From assembly GCA_019510095.1 (NCBI GenBank), contig JAEKLB010000041.1, positions 1 to 49,202 of the forward strand: 49,202 nt of DNA, in the 5' to 3' direction. A program made the position numbers and the translations under genes. This document shows, piece after piece, positions 11,557-17,265 of this stretch. Source of the DNA: Acidobacteriota bacterium (GTDB lineage Bacteria > Actinomycetota > Acidimicrobiia > Acidimicrobiales > CADCSY01). Positions within the stretch are counted from its first letter, which is position 1; every line of letters starts with the position of its first letter. The notes below the pieces were generated by a model that saw only the letters and a list, made by a program, of their open reading frames with translations, had not been told where the DNA came from and searched no databases.

Positions 11557-12021
11557 GTGACCTCTTCGCTTCGACGCGCCCTCGCGCGCCTGCTCGTACC
11601 CGCCGTCCTGCTCGTGCTCGTGCCCACCTTGTGGGCGGGGCCGGCGAGCGCCACCAGCGCCCCCACCGAGCGGCGGGCCAACTACCTCTGGGCCCACAGC
11701 AACGAGCTGCGCAGGAGCTACGGCCTGCCCAGCCTCCAGCCCCTCGCTCCGGTGATGAGCAGGGCCCGCGCCCTGGCTGCCAGCCTGGCCGCCCGCCGGG
11801 TGCTGCAGCACTCCGATCTCCGCCAGGTGTCCCCCGCCTGGACCGCCGTGGGCGAGAACATCGGCCGCAGCAGCACGATCCAGGACGTCACGGCCCGCCT
11901 CTTCGCCTCCCCCCACCACCGGGAGAACATCCTCAACGGGATGTACACCCGGACCGGCGTGGGCACCGCCCGGGCCGGCGACGGCACCATCTACGTCGTC
12001 CAGCTGTTCTGGCGGGGCTGA
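11557..12021 (+). CDS. Secreted CAP/SCP-domain protein
   Basis: The 154-residue protein has a clear signal peptide (basic MTSSLRRALARLL, hydrophobic core, ASA cleavage region near 33). It is followed by one CAP (PR-1/SCP) domain of bacterial type: N-terminal helix with NELRRSYGLPSLQ, an HSDL segment, the conserved GENIG motif, the HHRENILN helix and the closing GTIYVVQLFWRG strand. Bacterial CAP proteins are extracellular and their biochemical role is poorly defined. Single gene, followed by two hairpins and a tRNA cluster. Confidence 0.87.
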   Translation: MTSSLRRALARLLVPAVLLVLVPTLWAGPASATSAPTERRANYLWAHSNELRRSYGLPSLQPLAPVMSRARALAASLAARRVLQHSDLRQVSPAWTAVGENIGRSSTIQDVTARLFASPHHRENILNGMYTRTGVGTARAGDGTIYVVQLFWRG

Positions 12022-12022
12022 T

Positions 12023-12042
12023 TCGGCTCGCCCCCGGGCCGA
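12023..12042 (+). terminator. GC-rich hairpin after the CAP gene
   Basis: Arms TCGGCTCG and CGGGCCGA pair over 8 bp (one G-U) around a CCCC loop, starting 2 bp after the stop codon. No U-tract follows, as is usual for actinobacterial terminators, so this is a probable but not certain terminator. Confidence 0.5.
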
Positions 12043-12056
12043 GTTCTGGAGTCTGA

Positions 12057-12073
12057 GTCCCGGTAACCGGGAC
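12057..12073. repeat. Perfect 8-bp inverted repeat
   Basis: GTCCCGGT and ACCGGGAC flank a single A. Lies between the CAP gene and tRNA-Pro. It could be a second termination hairpin or an operator, and only the palindrome itself is seen. Confidence 0.45.
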
Positions 12074-12126
12074 CGAGGCTGCGGAACCCGGATTGTCGAA
12101 CGAGGCTGCGTACGCTTCCCGGGTTC

Positions 12127-12198
12127 CGGGGAGTGGCGCAGTGGTAGCGCACAGCCTTTGGGTGGCTGAGGTCGGGGGTTCAAATCCCCCCTCCCCGA
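12127..12198 (+). tRNA. tRNA-Pro (anticodon TGG)
   Basis: Folds as a full cloverleaf: acceptor CGGGGAG/CTCCCCG, D stem GCGC/GCGC, anticodon stem CAGCC/GGCTG with loop TTTGGGT, T stem GGGGG/CCCCC with loop TTCAAAT and discriminator A. No CCA is encoded. Confidence 0.95.
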
Positions 12199-12214
12199 CT
12201 GTCAGACTTAGCGA

Positions 12215-12291
12215 TCGCTGCTGGCGCAGCGGGTAGCGCACTGTTCCTCCGGGGTGGCCTGAGGTCGGGGGTTCAAATCCCCCCTCCCCGA
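12215..12291 (+). pseudogene. tRNA-Pro-like pseudogene (3' half duplicated)
   Basis: The 3' part, from the end of the anticodon arm to the discriminator, is identical to that of the adjacent tRNA-Pro, and a D-arm-like GGCGCAGCGGGTAGCGCA is present. However, the 5' acceptor strand (TCGCTGC) cannot pair with CTCCCCG, and the anticodon arm region is four bases longer and has no stem. It looks like a partial, degenerate duplication and not a working tRNA. Confidence 0.65.
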
Positions 12292-12315
12292 CGGAGCCGG
12301 GCAGCATGGCTTCAC

Positions 12316-12386
12316 GCGGGTGTAGCTCAATGGCAGAGCCACAGATTTCCAATCTGTTGACGGGAGTTCGATTCTCCTCACCCGCT
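12316..12386 (+). tRNA. tRNA-Gly (anticodon TCC)
   Basis: Cloverleaf with acceptor GCGGGTG/CACCCGC, D stem GCTC/GAGC, anticodon stem ACAGA/TCTGT, loop TTTCCAA, T stem GGGAG/CTCCT with loop TTCGATT, discriminator T. No encoded CCA. Confidence 0.95.
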
Positions 12387-12472
12387 CTCGGTTCGGATCG
12401 GGGGCGCCGGCGTGGCAACATGCCGGGGCCCCGTACCCGTGCCCGGTGCCCCACCGGTGACGAAGGAGCGGG

Positions 12473-12496
12473 ACTGCGCGAGCGGAGTCGCGCAGT
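12473..12496 (+). terminator. 9-bp perfect hairpin after the tRNA cluster
   Basis: ACTGCGCGA and TCGCGCAGT form a perfect stem around a GCGGAG loop, about 85 bp after tRNA-Gly and 30 bp before the next start. No U-tract. Probable terminator for the tRNA transcript. Confidence 0.5.
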
Positions 12497-12526
12497 TGCA
12501 CACCTCTGACGCACCATGACGCACTC

Positions 12527-12922
12527 ATGATCCACCGCATCCAGCGGGCCGCCGGCGCCCTGCTCATCGTCGCGGGCGTGCTCATCCTGGTCGGGGTCGG
12601 CATCACCGTGATCGACCCGGGCAAGAACGACACATCCTCCACCGCCCTCAGCTCCACCACCTCGTCGAGCTCGACGACCTCGAGCACCGCGGCCGAGCCG
12701 TCGACGACGATGGCGGCCACGCCGTCCACCACGGCGAGCAGCGGTGGTGCAACGACCTCGACAACGGCCACCGCTGGCTCGGGCCTCGGTACCAGCGGAC
12801 CGGGCTCCGCCAGCGAGACGCCAATCGTCAACACCGGCGGGCCCGAGTTCATCGGCCCGCTCGCACTCGCGCTGCTGGTGGCCGGCGCCCTGGCTCGGCG
12901 CCTGCGCCGCGCCCTGGCCTGA
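12527..12922 (+). CDS. Small Ser/Thr-rich surface protein with C-terminal anchor
   Basis: The 131-residue protein has an N-terminal hydrophobic segment (about 11-29, LLIVAGVLILVGVGITVI) and a long low-complexity Ser/Thr/Ala linker (about 35-95). The C-terminus ends with a hydrophobic stretch (FIGPLALALLVAGALA) and a basic tail (RRLRRALA). Just before that helix is PIVNTGG, which resembles a relaxed LPxTG-type sorting signal with V in the Pro position. It could be a sortase-anchored or simply a two-span membrane protein. No enzyme domain is seen. Confidence 0.6.
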   Translation: MIHRIQRAAGALLIVAGVLILVGVGITVIDPGKNDTSSTALSSTTSSSSTTSSTAAEPSTTMAATPSTTASSGGATTSTTATAGSGLGTSGPGSASETPIVNTGGPEFIGPLALALLVAGALARRLRRALA

Positions 12923-12927
12923 CCGAA

Positions 12928-13434
12928 CTAGTCGTCCGCGGCGGTCACGCCGAGCTGGGCCAGGCCTCGCTCGATGTCGCGAAGGTGGTGGGATCCCTCG
13001 TGGACCGCGTTGCGCGCCATGGTGAGCGCATCTCGGTCACCCCAGGGGAGCGTGCCCTCACGCTGCCAGTCGTCGCCCCGGGTGGCGTCGATCTCGGCGG
13101 CGAGCACCTCGGCCTTGGCGCCGAGATCAGCGAGCACCTCGGCCGACGGCAGCACGGGCGGGTCGGGCAACCGCTCCCACCGGATCTGCGGATGGTCCTC
13201 GATGCGGATCTGGCGCTGCGCGTCGGCCATCGGGCCGTAGAGCTGGGCGACGTGGGAGGCGTACTCAACCGCTGACCACACCTCGGGGGCCGGACGCTGG
13301 GCGAGCACGTCCTCGTCAACCGCGGTCATCACCTCTCGGTACCGCCGAGGGAACGACCGGATCGCGACCGCGGCATCAGCCGGCGAGATGGTGTCGTAGT
13401 CGAGCCCGCATTCGGGGCACACGTATGAGCTCAT
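12928..13434 (-). CDS. DinB-like / DUF664-type protein with N-terminal CxxC
   Basis: The 168-residue four-helix DinB-superfamily protein has helices with EYASHVAQLY (first metal His) and HEGSHHLRDI (second His pair), the usual metal-ligand positions. A short N-terminal zinc-knuckle-like YVCPECGLDY is extra to the usual domain. Members include mycothiol- or bacillithiol-dependent transferases and many uncharacterised proteins, so the substrate cannot be stated. Divergent from the subtilase, 74 bp apart. Confidence 0.75.
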   Translation of the reverse strand: MSSYVCPECGLDYDTISPADAAVAIRSFPRRYREVMTAVDEDVLAQRPAPEVWSAVEYASHVAQLYGPMADAQRQIRIEDHPQIRWERLPDPPVLPSAEVLADLGAKAEVLAAEIDATRGDDWQREGTLPWGDRDALTMARNAVHEGSHHLRDIERGLAQLGVTAADD

Positions 13435-13469
13435 CTGATCTCCTCTGCCGACGTCTCCCCTAGGATGTC

Positions 13470-13508
13470 GGCACTTCCTCCTCTCTGCATCTCGAAGGAG
13501 GAAGTGCC
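13470..13508 (+). promoter_or_regulatory. 12-bp hairpin sequestering the subtilase ribosome binding site
   Basis: GGCACTTCCTCC (13470-13481) is the exact reverse complement of GGAGGAAGTGCC (13497-13508), with a 15-nt loop. The 3' arm contains the whole Shine-Dalgarno (AAGGAGGA) and abuts the ATG at 13509. If transcription starts upstream of 13470 the mRNA would hide its own ribosome binding site, suggesting translational control. It could alternatively be a DNA operator. Confidence 0.6.
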
Positions 13509-14699
13509 ATGCCCCGCCTCACTCGCTTGTCGCGGTCCGCGCTCGTGGCCGCAGTCCCGTTGCTCACCGTCACCGCGGTCCATCCGGCCCCCGCGCACGC
13601 GACGGCCCCGAGCCGCAAGACCTATGTCGTAACGCTGCGTGACGACGCCGATCCCGACACTGTCGCCGCTGACCACGTGCGGCGCTTCGGCGCGTCGTTG
13701 CACTACGTCTACCGGCACGCGATCGATGGCTACGCCGCCGCCATGACCGCCGAAGCCGCCACGGAGGTGGCCGGTGACGCCCGCGTTGCCGCCATGGAGC
13801 CCGACCGGGTCGTACGGCTGTCGCGCCCGTCGACGGCCAAGCCCCGGGGCGGTGTGCCGTGGGGACTCGACCGGATCGACCAACCGTCGCTGCCGCTCGA
13901 CCACCACTACGACCCGCAGGGAACGGGGGCCGGCGTCACCGCCTACGTCATCGACACGGGCATTCGCTTCTCCCACCGCCAGTTCGGCGGTCGGGCCGAG
14001 AGCGGCTTCGACGCCGTCGACGGCGGGTCGGCGGACGACTGCAACGGTCACGGCACCCACGTGGCCGGCACCATCGGTGGTGCCAGCGTGGGCGTGGCAC
14101 CCGAGATCTCCCTGGTCGCCGTCCGAGTGCTCGGTTGCCAGGGTGACGGGACCACGTCTGCCGTCATCGCCGGCGTCGACTGGGTGGCAACCCACCACCG
14201 GTCCGACCAGCCCGCAGTGGCCAACATGAGCCTCGGCGGCGGTGCCAGCACCGCCCTCGACAAGGCGGTGCGCAAGGCGGTGGCCGACGGCGTGGTCTTC
14301 GCGGTGGCGGCCGGCAACGACGGCGCCGACGCCTGCGATGGCTCACCGGCTCGCGTCGCCTCGGTCATCACCGTGGCCGCGACCGGCCGAACCGACAAGG
14401 CCGAGCCGTGGTCCGACGGCGGCCCCTGCATCGACCTGTACGCGCCGGGCGAGCAGATCAAGTCGACCTGGGACACTGGCGACACGGTCACGCGCGTCCT
14501 GTCCGGCACCTCGATGGCGTCACCGCACGCTGCCGGCGTGGCCGCCCTCTATCTCCAAGCCCACCCGGACGCGACGCCGGCGTCGGTCGCTTCGGCGATG
14601 CGGGGCGAAGCCTCCCCGGTGGTCCTCAATCGGCCTCCGGACACGACCGCAGGACTGCTCCAGGCCCCCCACGCCGACGACCAGCCACCCGAGTCGTGA
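13509..14699 (+). CDS. Secreted subtilisin-like (S8) serine protease
   Basis: Extracellular endopeptidase made as a pre-pro-protein. The 396 residues comprise a signal peptide (1-32, ending AHA), an I9-type propeptide (about 36-105, ending near VAAMEPDRVV) and an S8 domain of proteinase K type. The triad is Asp149 (VIDTG), His181 (NGHGTHVAG) and Ser335 (SGTSMASPH), with oxyanion Asn270 (AAGND). It lacks a C-terminal extra domain. Strong RBS AAGGAGG, but buried in a hairpin. Confidence 0.96.
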   Translation: MPRLTRLSRSALVAAVPLLTVTAVHPAPAHATAPSRKTYVVTLRDDADPDTVAADHVRRFGASLHYVYRHAIDGYAAAMTAEAATEVAGDARVAAMEPDRVVRLSRPSTAKPRGGVPWGLDRIDQPSLPLDHHYDPQGTGAGVTAYVIDTGIRFSHRQFGGRAESGFDAVDGGSADDCNGHGTHVAGTIGGASVGVAPEISLVAVRVLGCQGDGTTSAVIAGVDWVATHHRSDQPAVANMSLGGGASTALDKAVRKAVADGVVFAVAAGNDGADACDGSPARVASVITVAATGRTDKAEPWSDGGPCIDLYAPGEQIKSTWDTGDTVTRVLSGTSMASPHAAGVAALYLQAHPDATPASVASAMRGEASPVVLNRPPDTTAGLLQAPHADDQPPES

Positions 14700-14703
14700 G
14701 CCC

Positions 14704-14719
14704 GCCGGGAATGCCCGGC
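14704..14719. terminator. Hairpin between convergent genes
   Basis: GCCGGG and CCCGGC pair around AATG, 4 bp after the subtilase stop and 38 bp before the end of the sigma gene on the other strand. No U-tract. Plausible bidirectional terminator. Confidence 0.4.
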
Positions 14720-14756
14720 CGCCGGCCGCGGTGAGCATCCGGGCAATCGGCACCGC

Positions 14757-15605
14757 CTACGGCGAGGCCAGTCCGAGGGCGGCCAGTCGATCGCGGGCAG
14801 CGATCGCGTCGATCTCGACGATCCGACCGTCCTCGACGGCCACCTCGAGCACCAGCAACAGGCGGCCCTCCGGGGCAACCACGACTGCCAGCACGCCGTC
14901 GAGGATGGCCGACGTCGCGGCGTGGGCCCGGCCCTTGAACGCCTCGGCAACGACACCGGCACCCACCAACTGGGGCACGCCGCCGCCGATGGCCAGGGCG
15001 GCATCGTCGGAGCGAAACACTGCGTCGGGATCCAACAGTTCGACCAGAGCGGCGAAGTCGCCAGTCCGGGCCGCGGCAAGGAAGGCATCGACGATCGGCC
15101 GCTCGCGCTCAGGATTGGCGTCGATGTCGGCGTCCTGCGTACGACGCCGGGCGCGGCTCGCCAACTGGCGGGCCGCGGCCGGCGAGCGTTGGAGGATGGC
15201 CGCCACCTCCTCGAAGGGCACGGCGAAGACGTCATGGAGCACGAAGGCCAGGCGCTCTGCTGGCGACAGCGAATCGAGCACCACGAGGAGCGCGGGACCG
15301 ATGGCGTCAGCCAGCACCAGGTCCTCCTCAGGACTCGGCACCGTCAGCTCTGGGGTGGACGCGGCAACGGCGCGTCCCGCGAGGCGCGTGCGTGACCGCA
15401 GCAGGTCGAGGCAAACACGCGACGTGATCGTGGTCAACCAGCCCTCGACATTGTCGATGTCATCGGCGCCCGCCCCTGTGGCCCGGAGCCATGCCTCCTG
15501 TAACGCGTCGTCCGCCTCCGTGCTCGACCCGAGCATGCGGGTGGCGATGGCGTGCAGCCGCGGGCGGCTCGCCTCGAACCGGGCGGTCAGGTTCTCCTCC
15601 GTCAT
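14757..15605 (-). CDS. ECF41-type RNA polymerase sigma factor (SigJ-like)
   Basis: The 282-residue ECF sigma factor has a C-terminal SnoaL-like extension. Start chosen at the ATG 15603-15605 (MTEENLTARF), preceded by GGGAGGA. Sigma-2 region: LHAIATRMLGSSTEADDALQ (about 20-40). Sigma-4 region: SLSPAERLAFVLHDVF through EEVAAILQRS. The last ~100 residues (IVDAFLAAARTGDFAALVELL ... DPDAVF) form the NTF2-like domain that in ECF41 factors modulates activity instead of a separate anti-sigma factor. The adjacent AhpD-like gene and matching promoters support this assignment. Confidence 0.9.
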   Translation of the reverse strand: MTEENLTARFEASRPRLHAIATRMLGSSTEADDALQEAWLRATGAGADDIDNVEGWLTTITSRVCLDLLRSRTRLAGRAVAASTPELTVPSPEEDLVLADAIGPALLVVLDSLSPAERLAFVLHDVFAVPFEEVAAILQRSPAAARQLASRARRRTQDADIDANPERERPIVDAFLAAARTGDFAALVELLDPDAVFRSDDAALAIGGGVPQLVGAGVVAEAFKGRAHAATSAILDGVLAVVVAPEGRLLLVLEVAVEDGRIVEIDAIAARDRLAALGLASP

Positions 15606-15632
15606 GGTCACATCCTCCCGCTCCGCGTCGTC
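15606..15632 (+). promoter_or_regulatory. ECF41-type promoter facing the AhpD-like gene
   Basis: GGTCACA (15606-15612), 16 bp, then CGTC (15629-15632). The published ECF41 consensus is TGTCACA-N16-CGTC, so this matches in all but one base with exact spacing. Predicted start is about 45 bp before the downstream ATG. Confidence 0.6.
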
Positions 15633-15640
15633 ATGGAGGT

Positions 15641-15667
15641 GACGTCCGAGAGTCGGCCGTTGTGACA
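15641..15667 (-). promoter_or_regulatory. ECF41-type promoter for the sigma gene itself
   Basis: On the minus strand TGTCACA (15661-15667), 16 bp, CGTC (15641-15644): a perfect match to the ECF41 consensus. It points to autoregulation of the sigma factor, about 35 bp before its ATG. Confidence 0.75.
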
Positions 15668-15684
15668 GCAAGGAGGAGGACACG

Positions 15685-16143
15685 ATGGAGCCGCGCATGG
15701 ACCACCCCGCGCTCGCAGTGGCGGGAGCGATGGATGCACTGCAGGCCCTGGGTGCAGCGGTGGGCGGGACGGGCCTGGATTCCATTCTCGTCGAGCTCGT
15801 CTGCCTGCGGGCCAGCCAGATCAACGGGTGCAGCGTGTGCGTTGACGGGCATCCGCGCGTCGCTCGCACACTTGGCGAGACGGACGAGCGGCTGTTCGCG
15901 GTCTCGGCATGGCGCGACGCGCCCTACTTCAACGATGCCGAACGGGCTGCACTGGCGCTCACCGAGGCGGTGACCCGGCTCGCCGACCGGGAAGACCCCG
16001 TACCCGACCACATCTGGGCGGCAGCCGTCGCCCACTACGACGACAAGCAGCTGGCTGGGCTCGTGCTGGCCATTGCCAACATCAACGTGTGGAACCGACT
16101 CAACGCCGCCACCCGCCAGATCGCCGGAGCCTGGCAGCCGTAG
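15685..16143 (+). CDS. AhpD-like / carboxymuconolactone decarboxylase family protein
   Basis: The 152-residue CMD-fold protein has the redox pair Cys-x-x-Cys in NGCSVCVDGH (about 51-60) and the downstream helix SAWRDAPYFNDAERAALALTEAVT, as in AhpD-like peroxidases. RBS AAGGAGGAGG precedes the ATG. It is divergent from an ECF41 sigma factor. Such proteins are the commonest known targets of ECF41 factors, and the promoter between them fits. Probable role: thiol-based peroxide or electrophile detoxification; substrate unknown. Confidence 0.9.
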   Translation: MEPRMDHPALAVAGAMDALQALGAAVGGTGLDSILVELVCLRASQINGCSVCVDGHPRVARTLGETDERLFAVSAWRDAPYFNDAERAALALTEAVTRLADREDPVPDHIWAAAVAHYDDKQLAGLVLAIANINVWNRLNAATRQIAGAWQP

Positions 16144-16251
16144 CCCGCCCCGCCTCCGAACCGCACTCCTTGGCGCGGCTCTTCGTTCTGAGCGTGTCAC
16201 CTGTTCGCGGATGGACGACGGCTCGGGCCAACGGATCTCGTCCCACCCGGT

Positions 16252-16944
16252 CTACGGGCGCGGATCGGTTGGCGAGGCAAGCACTGTCCATGGGCCGTCG
16301 GATTCGATGGAGATCCAGGACTCCTCGGTGAGGATGATGTGTCGTCGGGCGCTGAATCGGCCGAGGGCGTTGACAAGTGCTGAGGTTCCTGGGTCGGCGG
16401 CGTCAATGATGCGTACAACGAAGTTGCCGCTGCCGGCGTGCGTGATGTCGAGGTCGAGCCCGGACGCGGTGGGGAGCGGTCCGATGACGCCGTTGCCGCG
16501 TCCGGCTTGACTGGTCGGGAGAGTGACGGGGCGCCGTGTCGCGGGTTGGGCGATGACGGCTCGCCATCGGCCGCTCGCGAGGACTTCGAGCCGGTAGTCC
16601 CCGGCGGGGACGGAGGTGGCGAGGGTGCCGTTGTAGGTGTTCCATGCGGTGACGATGAAGCACACGAGTTGCCCGTCGCGTCGGACCAGGTGGATGACGA
16701 GAGGTCCGTGTGAGGTTGCGTTGATCGTGAAAAGGGCGACACCTGAGAGCTGGAAGGGACTCGAGGTGGATGGGCCGCTGCCCTGAATGAGCACCGGGGG
16801 TGGGTCGCTCGGCGTGGCAGAGGTCTGTGCGTCGGCCCGGCTGGCTGAGCTGAAGGTGGCGAGCGCGACGACCATGGGGATGAGCCGCGCGACACGGCCG
16901 AACATGGACGACGACCGCGAACGGGTCGGCGCGGGAGTTGTCAT
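16252..16944 (-). CDS. Secreted hypothetical protein
   Basis: The 230-residue protein starts at the ATG 16942-16944 (MTTPAPTRSRSSSMFGRVAR); the open frame continues upstream but without signal-like sequence. It has a signal peptide with core LIPMVVALATFSSASRA and a likely cleavage after ADA near residue 38. The mature part is beta-rich with no motif I recognise (a VPAGDYRLEVLASGRWRAVI stretch suggests a beta-sandwich). Two Cys are absent, so no disulfide is implied. Convergent with the AhpD-like gene. Function unknown. Confidence 0.6.
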   Translation of the reverse strand: MTTPAPTRSRSSSMFGRVARLIPMVVALATFSSASRADAQTSATPSDPPPVLIQGSGPSTSSPFQLSGVALFTINATSHGPLVIHLVRRDGQLVCFIVTAWNTYNGTLATSVPAGDYRLEVLASGRWRAVIAQPATRRPVTLPTSQAGRGNGVIGPLPTASGLDLDITHAGSGNFVVRIIDAADPGTSALVNALGRFSARRHIILTEESWISIESDGPWTVLASPTDPRP

Positions 16945-17265
16945 GCCCTCACAATCGGCGACAGGGTGTAGCCAAATCAGGGCCGAAAGACCCTCGTTCC
17001 AGGACAGAGGACCGCGTTCCGACCCTCCCCGCTCGGCAATGGCGGCGCACGCCGAGGGTGTCAGAGCAACGCAGTGACCACGAAGGCAACCATGGCGCCG
17101 ACGGCGAGCACGCCAAAGATCAACAGGACGAGCGCACGCGCTTATCCAAGCAGCCCTGAGTCGGTCCCAGCGAGGGGCAGCTCGATGTGTCGCAGCTCCG
17201 CGACGCGGAAGTCTGTCTGCCACGGCCTCTGATGACGGGACGACGACTCCCGGACCCAGAGGTAG
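16945..17265. other. Intergenic region without a supported gene
   Basis: About 320 bp between the start of the secreted hypothetical gene and the end of the Liv fusion gene. I see no convincing coding frame, tRNA or strong hairpin. It should carry the promoter of the secreted protein. Confidence 0.5.

Noticed and set aside
12215-12291. Functional second tRNA-Pro
   Set aside because: The acceptor strands do not pair and the anticodon arm cannot form.
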